Source: Saccharothrix saharensis (GTDB lineage Bacteria; Actinomycetota; Actinomycetes; Mycobacteriales; Pseudonocardiaceae). From it: a stretch of 64,000 bases of DNA. The stretch is from positions 4,092,001 through 4,156,000 of the forward strand of contig NZ_VFPP01000001.1 of assembly GCF_006716745.1 (NCBI RefSeq). The letters are read 5' to 3'. The notes below the pieces were generated by a model that was given only the letters and a program-made list of their open reading frames with translations, was not told the DNA's origin and did no database searches. Positions 47,132-57,390 of the stretch are shown here, piece after piece. Positions within the stretch are counted from its first letter, which is position 1, and every line of letters begins with the position of its first letter. The position numbers and the translations under genes were made by a program.

Positions 47132-50100
47132 ATGCGGTCCGACAGACGTACCTTCCGCGCGCTCTCGAGAGCGCTCGTGGTCACCTTGGGGTTCTCCCTG
47201 GTGACGGCGGTCGCCCCGACACCGGCCACGGCCCAGGCGGGGCCCTCGGCCGCCCTGCCCGACCTCCCGTCCGTACCCGTGACCAGCCCGTCGTGGGGGT
47301 CGACGCCGACCGGGGAGAGCACGTCCCGGGCGCTGCGCGGCAACCAGTCGGCGTCCACCGCCGCACCCGACGGCGGCGGTTCGTTCAAGGCCACGCCGCT
47401 GTCGCCCACGGCCAGTTGGGACGTGGCCCGGCAGACCGGTGACTTCAGCTGGTCGTACCCGCTGCGCGTACCCCCGTCGCCGGGCGGTTTCGAGCCGTCG
47501 CTGGGGCTGTCGTACCGGTCGTCCCTGGTGGACGGTCGGACCAGCGCGACGAACAACCAGTCGTCGTGGGTCGGTGAGGGCTGGGAGCTCGGCGCCGGGT
47601 ACGTCGAGCGCAGCTACGGCGGGTGCACCGACGACACCGAGGGCACCGCCGCGCCCACCGACACCGGCGACCTGTGCTGGCGCAGCCACAACGCCACCGC
47701 CACCTACCCCGGCGGCGGCGGGATGCTGGTGCGCGACGAGGGCAGCGGCACGTGGCGGCAGAAGTCGGACAACGGCGCCCGGATCACCCTGGGCACCGGC
47801 GTCGACAACGGTGACGACAACGGCGAGCACTGGACGATCACCACGGTCGACGGCACCACCCACTACTTCGGTTCCCGCAAGGAGTCGAACTCGACGTGGA
47901 CCGTGCCGGTGTTCGGCGACGACCAGCACGAGGAGTGCAACGGCACGACGTTCGCCACCTCGTGGTGCACCCAGGCGTGGCGCTGGAACCTCGACAAGTC
48001 GGTCGACGCGCGGGGCAACGTCATCCTGTACGACTACGAGACCGAGACGAACTCCTACGGGCTCAACGCCGAGGACGCCGCCGTTCCGTACGTGCGCGCG
48101 GGCACCCTGAAGTCCATCGTGTACGGCCTGCGCGACGAGGTGGCCGTGCAGGCGTCCGCGCGGGTGGACTTCGAGCTGGCGGACCGGTGCGTGCCGGGCA
48201 GCGACTGCGTGCCGGAGAAGCCGGAGAACTGGCCGGACACCTCGTTGACCGACCGGTGCGTCGCGTCGACGTGCGCGGACCTGCACTCGCCCACGTTCTG
48301 GTCGACCAAGAGGCTGAGCCGGGTCGTCACCAAGGTGTGGCGCGGCACCGGCTTCGACGACGTCGACTCCTGGTCGCTCGGGCACGAGTTCCCCGATCCC
48401 GGCAGCGGCGAGAAGGCCGCGCTGTGGCTCAAGAGCATCACCCACACCGGGCACGTCGGCACGACCGACGTGGCGCTGCCGGCGGTGACCTTCGAGGGCA
48501 CCCGGCTGGCCAACCGGGTCGAGCAGCCGACCGACGCCGGGCCGCTCCAGCGGTTCCGGCTGACCGCGATCATCTCCGAGGCGGGCGGCATCACGTCGAT
48601 CGCCTACGCGGACCCGGACTGCGCGGCCGGCTCCATGCCGGCGAGCGCGGAGTCCAACACGCAGCGGTGCTTCCCGGTGACGTGGACGAAGAAGGACTTC
48701 GCCGAGCGCACCGACTACTTCCACAAGTACGTGGTGGCATCGGTGACCACGTCGGACCGGTTCGGCGCCAACGCCATGCAGAAGGTGTCCTACGAGTACC
48801 TGGACGGCGCGGCCTGGCACTTCAGCCGGTCCGAGTTCACCCCGGCGGACCGCAAGACCTGGGACGAGTACCGCGGCTACGCGCGGGTGAAGGTGCGCAC
48901 GGGGCTCCCGACGGACACCAGCGGGCCGACCACGCTGGCCGAAGAGCGGTTCTACCGCGGCATGGGCGGCACGTTCACCGACTCGGCGGGCGGCGCGCAC
49001 ACCGACCACGACTGGCTCCAGGGCGTCCGGTTCGAGTCGACGACCTACCTCGGTGAGAGCGAGGAGGTCGTCAGCCGCACCATCGACACCCCGTCGTGGC
49101 AAGGCCCCACGGCCAGCCGCGGTGAGTACCAGGCTTACGTGGTCCACAACGCGTCCTCGACGACTTACACGGCGTTGAAGGCCGGGGGCTGGCGGACGAC
49201 GAAGACCGAGTCGACCTACGACGACCTCGGCCTCGTGCTCACCGTGAACGACCTCGGTGACACGACCACCGACGCGGACGACAAGTGCGTCACCACGACC
49301 TACGCGCGCAACACCGCGAAGTGGCTGATGAACCTCCCGTCCCGCCAGGAAGCCGTGGCGGTCGCCTGCGGCACGCCGCCGACGTTCCCGGCGCACGCCC
49401 TGGCCGACGAGGTGTTCGCCTACGACGGCCAGGACTTCGGCGTCGCACCCGCCAAGGGCGACCTGACGTCCAAGAAGTCGCTGCGCGACCGCCCCCAGGC
49501 GGCCCCCGGCTACGGCGTCGACGGCTCGGCCACCTACGACCGGTTCGGCCGCCCGCTGACCATCACCGACGGCGCGGGCAACGAGTCGAAGCTCGCCTAC
49601 ACCCCCGCGGACGGCGGGCCGCTCACCAAGACCGTCACCACCGACGCCCTCGGCTACACGACGACGTTGACGGTCGAGCCGGCGTGGGGTACGCCGACCA
49701 GGACGGTCGACGCCAACCTGCGCGTCACCGAGGTCGCGTTCGACGCGCTGGGCCGCAACACCGAGGTGTGGCTGCCCAACCGGAGGAAGACCACCAACCC
49801 GTCCGGCAGCGCCAAGTACAGCTACCTGATCCGCAACGACGCCCCGTCCGCGGTCAGCGAGACCAAGGTCGGCCCGAACGGCAACCACACCACCAGCACC
49901 ACCCTCTACGACGGCCTCTACCGGGTCAGGCAGGTCCAGACGCCGACCCACGGCGGTCGGGTGCTCGCCGAGACCCGGTACGACTCGCACGGCCGCCAGT
50001 ACCGGACCACCCAGCCGTACTACAACGCCGCGCCCGTCGACACCACGCTGTGGACCGCGGCGGACAACGCCGTGACGAGCGTGACCTGGACCAGGTTCGA

Positions 50101-53100
50101 CGGCGCCAGCCGCCCGGTGAAGCAGATGTTCTACGCCGGCGCGCAGAAGAAGTGGGAGTCGACCACCGCCTACGACGGCGACCGGGTGCACGTCACCCCG
50201 CCGGCCGGCGGCACCGCCACCACGACCGTCTCCGACGCCCGCGGCCGCACCACCGAGCTGCGCCAGTACCACGGTCCCACGCCCACGGGCACGTTCGACG
50301 CGACGACCTACGCGTACTGGCCGACCGGCGACCTGGCGTCCGCGACCGACCCGGCGGGCAACACGTGGCGGTGGACCTACGACGTCCGCGGCCACCTCAC
50401 GCGGTCCGAGGACGTCGACCGCGGCGCGACCACGACGGTCTACAACGCGCTCGGCCGGCTCGAGACGTCGACCGACGCCCGGGGCCGCACCACGTGGAAC
50501 GGGTACGACAAGGTCGGCCGGCGCACCGAGGTCCGCGAAGGCGGCCCGACCGGTCTCCTGCTGCACAAGTACGCGTACGACACCGCGGGCGGCGGCAAGG
50601 GCAGGCTCGCGTCGGCCACCCGGTACGTCAACGGCGCGGCCTACACCCAGCAGATCGGGAGCTACGACTCGCGGTACCGGCCGGCCAGCGTGTCCGTGAT
50701 CATCCCCGAGGCCGAAGGCCTGCTCCGGAACACCTACACGTCCTACTACAGCTACAACCAGGACGGCACCGTCGCGGGCGAGACGTTCGCCGCGGCGGGC
50801 AACGTGCCCGCCGAGACCGTGCTGCACGTGTACGACGACTTCGGGCGGCCCACGACCACCAACGGCGGGATCGACGGGACGACGACCACCATCGCCTCGC
50901 AGACGTCGTTCACCCGGCTCGGTGAGCTGGAGCGGATCCACCTCGGTGACGGGGGCAAGCGCACCTGGCTGTCGTACTACTACGAGTCCGACACCCGGCG
51001 GCTCAACCGGTACATCGTCGACACCGAGACGCCCGCGCCCATGCAAGCGGACGTCTCCTACTCGTTCGACGACGTCGGCAACGTCCGGTCCGTCTCGGAC
51101 GCGCCCCGCGACCAGCCCGTCGACCTGCAGTGCTTCACCTACGACCACCTGCGGCGGCTGACCGGGGCGTGGACGCCCGCGGGCGGCGTCGGCTGCGGTC
51201 CGCAGCCGACGACCACGGGCCTGTCCGGTCCCGCGCCGTACTGGCAGTCGTACGAGTACGACAAGGCGGGCAACCGCCTCACGGAGGTCGACCACAAGGC
51301 CGGCGGCGACACCACGCGCACGTACAAGTACCCGGAACCCGGCACGCCGCAGGCGCACACCCTGCGCAAGGTGGTCCAGGAGGGCCCGGGCGGGACCCGG
51401 ATCGAGGAGTTCGGCTACGACGCGGCGGGCAACACGGTCACGCGGACCGAGCCCGAGGGTGTCCAGGAGCTCGACTGGGACGCCGAGGGCAAGCTGGTCG
51501 AGGCGTCCGGCGGGGTGACGTTCATCTACGGCGTCGACGGCACCCGGCTGCTGCGCAAGGACGCCGAGTCCACCACGCTCTACCTCGGCAACCAGGAGGT
51601 GGAACTGGCGGTCGGCGCGCCCACGCCCGCCGTGACCAGGTACTACACCCACGCGGGCCACACCGTCGCGATGCGCGAGGGCAAGACCAGGCTGACCTGG
51701 CTCGGCTCCGACCACCAGGGCACCTCGCACGTGTCGGTCGACGTGGGTTCGATGACGGCCACCAAGCGCCGCCAACTGCCGTTCGGCGGCGAACGCGGCC
51801 CGGCCGTGCTGTTCCCGGGCGAGCGCGGGTTCGTCGGCGGCACGAACGACGAGGCCACCGGCCTGGTCCACATCGGAGCCCGGCAGTACGACCCCGACCT
51901 GGGCAGGTTCCTGTCGGTCGACCCGATCATGGACATCACCGACCCGCAGCAGTGGCACGGCTACGCGTACGGCAACAACTCGCCGCTGACGTTCAGCGAC
52001 CCGACCGGTCTCGCCTACTGCGACTACAACTCGTGCCCCGGCGACGGCGGTCACAACCCGAACGGGCCGGTCAACAACAGCAACGGCGACTGCGTCCGCA
52101 ACTGCCAGAACAAGCACGACAACTACCAGCCCGGCGGCGACCCCCCGGCCGGCGCGTACTACCCGCCGATCACGAACCACGGCGACGGCTGGTACGGCGG
52201 GTACGACTCCGAGACCGGTGGCACGACGCTGAACGGCGTCCCGACCCCGTGGACCGCCGCGGAGGCCGAGAAGATCCTGCCGAAGGTCGTCGCGGGCTAC
52301 GGCGGCCCCAACGTCCACCCGCTCGGCAGCGAGATGAACGTCGAGAACACCTACGGCGCGCTGCTCGCGTTCTGCCGGGAGAGCGACGACTGCTCGCTCG
52401 ACGACTACCAGGAACTGCAGTGGCCGTGGATCCAGTTCCTCGGTGAGACCGGCGGCCTGGACGGCGGCGGCCGGGGCGGCGGCGGCAAGCTGGCGCGGTC
52501 GGTCAAGCAGCTCGTGGACATGATGGACGGCTGCGGACCGAACAGCTTCGACGGCGACACCCTCGTGCTGATGGCCGATGGCACGACCAAACCGATCGAG
52601 GACCTCGAGGTCGGCGACGTGGTGCTCAACGCCGATCCGGAGAGCGAGCGGACCGAGTCCCACGTCGTCACCGCTGTCCACGTCACGGACGCGGACAAGC
52701 AGTACGTGGACCTGACCGTCTCGACCACCGACGGCCCGCGGACGATCACGACGACGGCCCACCACCCGTTCTACGAGGCGTCCCGGCACCGGTGGATCCA
52801 CGCCGGCGACCTGCGTCCGGACGACGTCCTCGACACCGGCTTGGGCGGCCGTGCGACCGTCCTGTCCGCACGGGCATACGCGGCTACCATGCGGACCTAC
52901 AACCTGAGCGTCGACACGGTCCACACGTACTACGTGCTGGCGGGCCGCACGCCGGTCCTCGTCCACAACGCGCCGCCGGCCGTGTGCCGGATCACCTCGA
53001 AGCCCGACTCACCGAACTTCCAGAGCAAGACCATGACCCCGTCCAGCATCAGGGACTACCGGATCGACGTGGAGAACCCCGCTCCGGGCAAGAAGGGGGC

Positions 53101-53275
53101 CGCGCAGATCCACGTCCAGTTCATGGGCCGGGGAGCGGACAAGACGAAGTACTACTTGAACCCCAAGACCAGGACCTGGATCTCGGAGAACGGTGCGACG
53201 CTCGCTCCGGGAGTGGCGCGGAAGATCGACCAGAAGTACGTCGACCGCGCACTCGAGTACTTGGGAGTGCGATGA
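47132..53275 (+). CDS. RHS polymorphic toxin with Hint domain and novel C-terminal toxin
   Basis: A 2047-residue exported protein. It has a signal peptide (residues 1-34) and an N-terminal beta-rich region starting VTSPSWGSTP. YD/RHS repeats run from about 780 to 1560, and the RHS core reads ARQYDPDLGRFLSVDPI near 1590-1620. A Hint autoprocessing domain runs from Ser1805 (NSFDGDTLVLMADG) to His-Asn1946 (VLVHN). The last 101 residues after Asn1946 are the variable toxin, with IHVQFMGRG and KTRTWISENG; I cannot assign its activity. The start has GGAGAGG upstream. The stop overlaps the next gene by 4 bp (ATGA), the expected place for an immunity gene. Confidence 0.9.
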   Translation: MRSDRRTFRALSRALVVTLGFSLVTAVAPTPATAQAGPSAALPDLPSVPVTSPSWGSTPTGESTSRALRGNQSASTAAPDGGGSFKATPLSPTASWDVARQTGDFSWSYPLRVPPSPGGFEPSLGLSYRSSLVDGRTSATNNQSSWVGEGWELGAGYVERSYGGCTDDTEGTAAPTDTGDLCWRSHNATATYPGGGGMLVRDEGSGTWRQKSDNGARITLGTGVDNGDDNGEHWTITTVDGTTHYFGSRKESNSTWTVPVFGDDQHEECNGTTFATSWCTQAWRWNLDKSVDARGNVILYDYETETNSYGLNAEDAAVPYVRAGTLKSIVYGLRDEVAVQASARVDFELADRCVPGSDCVPEKPENWPDTSLTDRCVASTCADLHSPTFWSTKRLSRVVTKVWRGTGFDDVDSWSLGHEFPDPGSGEKAALWLKSITHTGHVGTTDVALPAVTFEGTRLANRVEQPTDAGPLQRFRLTAIISEAGGITSIAYADPDCAAGSMPASAESNTQRCFPVTWTKKDFAERTDYFHKYVVASVTTSDRFGANAMQKVSYEYLDGAAWHFSRSEFTPADRKTWDEYRGYARVKVRTGLPTDTSGPTTLAEERFYRGMGGTFTDSAGGAHTDHDWLQGVRFESTTYLGESEEVVSRTIDTPSWQGPTASRGEYQAYVVHNASSTTYTALKAGGWRTTKTESTYDDLGLVLTVNDLGDTTTDADDKCVTTTYARNTAKWLMNLPSRQEAVAVACGTPPTFPAHALADEVFAYDGQDFGVAPAKGDLTSKKSLRDRPQAAPGYGVDGSATYDRFGRPLTITDGAGNESKLAYTPADGGPLTKTVTTDALGYTTTLTVEPAWGTPTRTVDANLRVTEVAFDALGRNTEVWLPNRRKTTNPSGSAKYSYLIRNDAPSAVSETKVGPNGNHTTSTTLYDGLYRVRQVQTPTHGGRVLAETRYDSHGRQYRTTQPYYNAAPVDTTLWTAADNAVTSVTWTRFDGASRPVKQMFYAGAQKKWESTTAYDGDRVHVTPPAGGTATTTVSDARGRTTELRQYHGPTPTGTFDATTYAYWPTGDLASATDPAGNTWRWTYDVRGHLTRSEDVDRGATTTVYNALGRLETSTDARGRTTWNGYDKVGRRTEVREGGPTGLLLHKYAYDTAGGGKGRLASATRYVNGAAYTQQIGSYDSRYRPASVSVIIPEAEGLLRNTYTSYYSYNQDGTVAGETFAAAGNVPAETVLHVYDDFGRPTTTNGGIDGTTTTIASQTSFTRLGELERIHLGDGGKRTWLSYYYESDTRRLNRYIVDTETPAPMQADVSYSFDDVGNVRSVSDAPRDQPVDLQCFTYDHLRRLTGAWTPAGGVGCGPQPTTTGLSGPAPYWQSYEYDKAGNRLTEVDHKAGGDTTRTYKYPEPGTPQAHTLRKVVQEGPGGTRIEEFGYDAAGNTVTRTEPEGVQELDWDAEGKLVEASGGVTFIYGVDGTRLLRKDAESTTLYLGNQEVELAVGAPTPAVTRYYTHAGHTVAMREGKTRLTWLGSDHQGTSHVSVDVGSMTATKRRQLPFGGERGPAVLFPGERGFVGGTNDEATGLVHIGARQYDPDLGRFLSVDPIMDITDPQQWHGYAYGNNSPLTFSDPTGLAYCDYNSCPGDGGHNPNGPVNNSNGDCVRNCQNKHDNYQPGGDPPAGAYYPPITNHGDGWYGGYDSETGGTTLNGVPTPWTAAEAEKILPKVVAGYGGPNVHPLGSEMNVENTYGALLAFCRESDDCSLDDYQELQWPWIQFLGETGGLDGGGRGGGGKLARSVKQLVDMMDGCGPNSFDGDTLVLMADGTTKPIEDLEVGDVVLNADPESERTESHVVTAVHVTDADKQYVDLTVSTTDGPRTITTTAHHPFYEASRHRWIHAGDLRPDDVLDTGLGGRATVLSARAYAATMRTYNLSVDTVHTYYVLAGRTPVLVHNAPPAVCRITSKPDSPNFQSKTMTPSSIRDYRIDVENPAPGKKGAAQIHVQFMGRGADKTKYYLNPKTRTWISENGATLAPGVARKIDQKYVDRALEYLGVR

Positions 53276-53781
53276 AGACCAACTCGGCGATGCGGGCCTT
53301 GATGCGGGACCTCGGCCAGGAGGTTGAGGCGCCCTTCCCGGAGGAACTCGACCACATCCTCCGCGCCGGCTGGTACACCGCCGACTGCGGGGCTCTCCTG
53401 CTGCGCGCGACCGGGCTGCACGCGAGGTCCTGGCCGTGTGACGAGCGTGAGGTGGCCAACCGGGAGTACGAAGTCAATGACATCAGGGTGCCGGAGCACG
53501 GGAGCGAGCAGGAGAGGGACCGTTTCCTGCTCACGATGGTGTCGCGGGCGTTGTGGTTCACGAAGGCCGCGATGCGGGGCGCCAGGGGAGTGCCGGAGAG
53601 CGACAAGCTCACGGCGTTGGTGAGCACGGGCATCGATGACGACTACCTGAGTCACGGCACCACCGTCAGGTTCTTCACCACCAGAGGTGGTCATCCGGAC
53701 TGGCTCGACGACCTGGAGAACTTCAGGATCGAGGCGATGATGGTGCTGGACATGTCCGACGTGGACCCGGGGAACGGCTGA
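53272..53781 (+). CDS. Putative immunity protein for the RHS toxin
   Basis: A 169-residue soluble acidic protein with no signal peptide. ATG 53272 overlaps the RHS stop by 4 bp, so the two are translationally coupled. Position, size and cytoplasmic nature fit a cognate immunity protein; no known immunity family motif is recognised. It is followed by a very strong terminator. Confidence 0.7.
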   Translation: MKTNSAMRALMRDLGQEVEAPFPEELDHILRAGWYTADCGALLLRATGLHARSWPCDEREVANREYEVNDIRVPEHGSEQERDRFLLTMVSRALWFTKAAMRGARGVPESDKLTALVSTGIDDDYLSHGTTVRFFTTRGGHPDWLDDLENFRIEAMMVLDMSDVDPGNG

Positions 53782-53859
53782 CGTCCACGGATGCCCCTCG
53801 CCCGGCCGCGGTCCCACTGCTGGGCGAGGCGGCGTCCGGGCGATCGATTCGTGCCGCAC

Positions 53860-53907
53860 ACGCCGAAGGGGCGGGAACCGGCTTACCGGTTCCCGCCCCT
53901 TCGGCGT
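53860..53907 (+). terminator. Strong terminator after the RHS-immunity operon
   Basis: A perfect 22-bp stem (53860-53881 with 53886-53907) and a 4-nt loop, 78 bp after the immunity gene. It marks the end of the LamG-RHS operon and the start of the decayed region. Confidence 0.88.
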
Positions 53908-54059
53908 TCGTGCACGTTGTTCTTCGGTGGACCTCATCACCGCTTACTCGAACGGGGGTGGCGTGGCGTTTGAGCTGGCTACGGCGCTGCGGGAGCTGGG
54001 CAAGGCTCAGGAGGCCGACTCTTCGGAGCAACTAAGCGTGCGCTCGACCGGGCGTAGTG

Positions 54060-54331
54060 AGCGAACGTGGCGAGTAGAAGATCAACTTGGTGAGACCAAC
54101 CTCAAGTTGGTGATCAAGCAGTACCAAGAGGGAGCTATCGCTCGGGAGCTTGCGGAGCAGTACAAGCTTGAGCAGCGTGCGGCGGATGCTGCGGAAGCAC
54201 GGAGGACGGTTAAAAGACAAGTAAACTCAGACGGAACGAAGCGAGTCGTCTTTTCACCACGCCACAGAGTTCAACGGGTCCTCAGCGATGACGTGATCCG
54301 TGGATGGCCAGAACGAAGCAGGTTGTTTTGA
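54060..54331 (+). pseudogene. Recombinase-like HTH fragment
   Basis: Within an ORF ending at 54331, the segment LGETNLKLVIKQYQEGAIA and RELAEQYKL is a resolvase-type helix-turn-helix, as found at the C-terminus of large serine recombinases. The text before and after does not fit, and the frame ends abruptly in a rearranged sequence. It is probably a fragment. The downstream 54332-54548 holds no gene that I can support. Confidence 0.45.
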
Positions 54332-54548
54332 CCGAACTGAAACGAGTTTTTGATAGATGGCGTAACGCGTGGCCAGTAGGTGCTGTTGCCGGCAAAGCAA
54401 GACAGTAAGCACGTAACCGCAGCCGCTTACTCCATCGGTGGACTATCTGGCGTTACAACTGACAAGGCGTTCACAAAGAACTCGTCGATGTACTTGTCAC
54501 CCAGAATGAAGACGGTTCTCTTTCCTACGGCAGTCGACGTTCATTAGG

Positions 54549-54950
54549 TCATTCTACGTGATAGCCCAGGAAGTCCGGAAGCGGGAATTCGTAGCTAGCC
54601 CACTTGCGTGGCTCCCCCAAACTGAGTTTGCCTGGTTGAACGTCACCCTTCACGACATCCTGCGGCTCGAACTCAGGAACATAGATATTGGCCGTGGTGA
54701 TGATGACAGGAACATACAACCTTGTGGGGTAGGCGTCATCGTTCCGAAAGTAGTTCACACCTTCTACAACTTTGGGATGCATCGACTCGAAGGCGTGGGT
54801 GGCGTGAGCCACCTGCTTCAACGGTTTATAGACCTTTTCGTCTTGCATGTTGTTCTGACGAGTCCTTGCAGCATTGACCTCAACTCCGTTTACACAGTAG
54901 TCATAGTCACCACCCCTACGATAGCCCAATGCCGGAAATGTAACGGACCT
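54549..54950 (-). pseudogene. Truncated hypothetical protein gene (C-terminal fragment)
   Basis: About 130 residues in frame (from YRRGGDYDYCVNGVEVNAAR to SYEFPLPDFLGYHVE) look like the C-terminal part of a conserved hypothetical protein (VPVIITTANIYVPEF). The frame continues upstream only into sequence antisense to the end of the transporter, so the N-terminal part is missing. Composition is clearly lower in GC than the flanks, suggesting transfer. Confidence 0.5.
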
Positions 54951-54957
54951 GCTCACA

Positions 54958-55833
54958 CTAAGCAAGCTGTTCTGCTTTGCCCGCCGCCAGCACCGAACCC
55001 ACAATGATCGCCACCAGGCCAACCACCGTCGACCACTGCACCTGCTCATCGAGCAGCAACCAGCCAAGCACCACCGTCACACCAGGCGAAAGATAAAACG
55101 CCAGCGTCGCTTTGCTTGGCCCAGCTCGTGCGATGAGGCCGTAGAAGACGGTGAGTGTCAGGGCCGTGAACACCACGCCGAGCGCCACCAATGCCACCAC
55201 ACTGGCGGATGACGGCATCTGGTCCGGCGTCATCAGTGCGGCTGGAATGGCGGTTACTGCGCTGCTCACCAGCATGGCCGAAGTGGCAATGCCCAGCGGC
55301 TGGGCAAAGCTAAACTTGCGGTGGATCAGGATAGAGCCAGCGGCGTAACACATGGCAGCCGCGGTAACCAGGATTCCGCCGAGCAGCAAGTGCGAACTAC
55401 CGCCGATGTCCACACCGAACAGCAGCCCGATACCAGCGAAGCCCATAACGAGCCCGAGGATTCCTCTGACACCCTCCGGCCTCTCGTCGGATGCGAACCA
55501 GGTAGCAAGGGCCGCCACGAACAGCGGCTGCGCCCCAATAAGGACGCCCGTAAGGCCAGCAGACAGCCATTGCTGCCCATAAGTAAGCAGGAGCAGAGGC
55601 GCGGTGGACTGTACGAGGACGGTCACGAGCACCCACCACGGATGCTTCAGCAGTGGTCTCAAGACATCACGGCGGATAGCCAATGGTGTCAGAAATAGCG
55701 CAGCGAGGAAGACCCGCCCGAACACCACAACCACCGGCGGAAACCCACGCAATGCGACCGCGATTACCAGGTAGGCCGCACCCCACAGGAAGGACAGTGC
55801 CACGAGCAGCAGCCAGTTCCTACGGTTCATCAC
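54958..55833 (-). CDS. EamA/DMT superfamily transporter
   Basis: A 291-residue membrane protein with ten predicted helices arranged as two EamA repeats (first repeat WGAAYLVIAVALR, second starting GGILVTAAAMCYAAG). The family exports amino acids, metabolites or drugs; the substrate cannot be given. Start ATG 55833 or 55830. GC is lower than the surrounding core genes, and it lies in the decayed accessory segment. Confidence 0.88.
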   Translation of the reverse strand: MMNRRNWLLLVALSFLWGAAYLVIAVALRGFPPVVVVFGRVFLAALFLTPLAIRRDVLRPLLKHPWWVLVTVLVQSTAPLLLLTYGQQWLSAGLTGVLIGAQPLFVAALATWFASDERPEGVRGILGLVMGFAGIGLLFGVDIGGSSHLLLGGILVTAAAMCYAAGSILIHRKFSFAQPLGIATSAMLVSSAVTAIPAALMTPDQMPSSASVVALVALGVVFTALTLTVFYGLIARAGPSKATLAFYLSPGVTVVLGWLLLDEQVQWSTVVGLVAIIVGSVLAAGKAEQLA

Positions 55834-55881
55834 CTGGTGCTTCCGGTGCGGTCTTCACTCCTAATCGGCACGGAGCCGATG

Positions 55882-57070
55882 CTACGGGGCTGCCTCAAGC
55901 AACGTCCGTACAGCGCCGAGCTGCCGGTAGGGCTGGAGCTGGGGCAGCAGCTCGCGTACCCGGCGTTGGTTGCGGCCGGAACCGGTCTGGACAGCCAGCT
56001 CCCAGGCTTCGAGCGCAGCAGTGGCAGCAGCCTCGGGTTCGACGGCTGAAGTGTGGCCGGTGCGCGACGGCATCAGGCGAGCGATGGCCAAGTCGATAAG
56101 CGTGCCGGAACGCTCACGGACGTAGTGCACGGGCAACGCCTGGACGGCTTCCTCCAGCGCGGTCACCGCAGCCGCACCATCGCCCAGCCGCACGAGGCAG
56201 CGCCCCTTCAGCCGCATGATGTGCTCAGCCCCGTTGTAGAACCCGAGCCACGCCGGTACGTCGGGCTTGGTCGACGCCATCGAACAACCGCTCAGCCTTA
56301 GCGAGCGCTGCTGCTCCTGCCCGATGGTCTCCCGCCAGGGCGTACGCCTCCCCGATGGCTTCCGACAGCCAGGAGTGGACAGCTTGGCTGATGCCGAAGC
56401 GCGGGTTCTCCGCGAGGTGCAACGCTGCCAGCAGCAAGCGCACCGCGTCCGGCCCTCGCCCCGCGTGCAGGTGGATGTAGCTCATGATCCCCAGCACGTA
56501 GGCATGGAGCTGGGCTTCCTCGCCTTCCTGTGCGCTGGACAAGGCCAGTGAGGTGTAGCGCCGGGCTGCGCCGTAGTCCTGGTGGTCGATCGCCAACCAG
56601 GCAGCGAGCTGGGCAGTGTCACCAAGTACCAGGGCGAACCGCTGGTAGTGGGATGACGGCACGTTGTCCGCCATGCTCATCAGGCGGTTGAGCTGCGAGA
56701 CGGTCTGCTCGTACACCGCTGCCGAACCGGCCTGGTAGTCGATCTGGCGGTAGGCACTTGTCAGCGCTTCGTACTGCGTCAGTAGCTCGGCTTGGACCAC
56801 TCGTGGCGAAGGCACCACGACGGCGGGCGGACTCGCATGTTGCGTCGCCGCAACGCTTTCGACCTCGGGGTGCAGCAGCTCGTCCAGCTCGTTCATCGTG
56901 ATCTTCAGCAGCCGAGCCAGCTTCGGGCGCTGGTATGGCAGCGGCTCTCGCGTGCCCTGCTCCCAGCGGGCCACCGTGGAGCGGTCAACGTGCATGACTT
57001 CCGCGAACGACTCCTGAGTGAAGCCAGCGGCCTTCCTCGCCCGGACAAAGCCGGTTCGCCGTACTGCCAT
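55882..57070 (-). pseudogene. HTH (XRE)-TPR regulator, frameshifted
   Basis: The N-terminal frame starts at ATG 57070 (MAVRRTGFVRARKAAGFTQE) with a clear XRE-type helix-turn-helix (MHVDRSTVARWEQGTREP) and TPR-like helices. It ends at 56225 soon after AERLFDGVD. The natural continuation (KPDVPAWLGFYNGAEHIMRL and further TPR helices to LLEAAP) is in another frame ending at 55882. One shift near 56270 joins them. Such regulators are common in actinobacterial integrative elements. Sequencing error or programmed frameshift are alternatives to decay. Confidence 0.65.
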
Positions 57071-57390
57071 CGGATGACCTCCTGGCGCTGGCTGCCGCAT
57101 TCCGCAGTGCGGGTTGTGCCTGGTCAAGCGTAGCGGTGCATCCGGCTGGCCCCGTTCGGGCGATACGCCGGCCTTACAGCGGCGCTGGGCGTCGCCCCTC
57201 GGGGATTCCACCCTTGATCACGGCCCCAGCGCCAGGCAAGCCCCCGGTGGAGATGCCTCCCGAAGTCCCCGGTGGTCCCCGCGCCGCCTGGTGCTGGGCC
57301 ACCCGACGACAACACCCAAACGCCGCAAGAGAGCAGTGATCATGCCGCCCCGACATACACCCGTGTCCACATAGGACAGGTACGCCAGGG
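57071..57390. other. Intergenic region between divergent HTH genes
   Basis: About 320 bp between the HTH-TPR gene and the small HTH gene. No protein gene can be supported. It must hold the divergent promoters; no clear boxes are visible. Confidence 0.5.

Noticed and set aside
40376..53781. Prophage or contractile injection system
   Set aside because: No phage structural, tape-measure or sheath genes; the large proteins have secretion signals and RHS/LamG domains.
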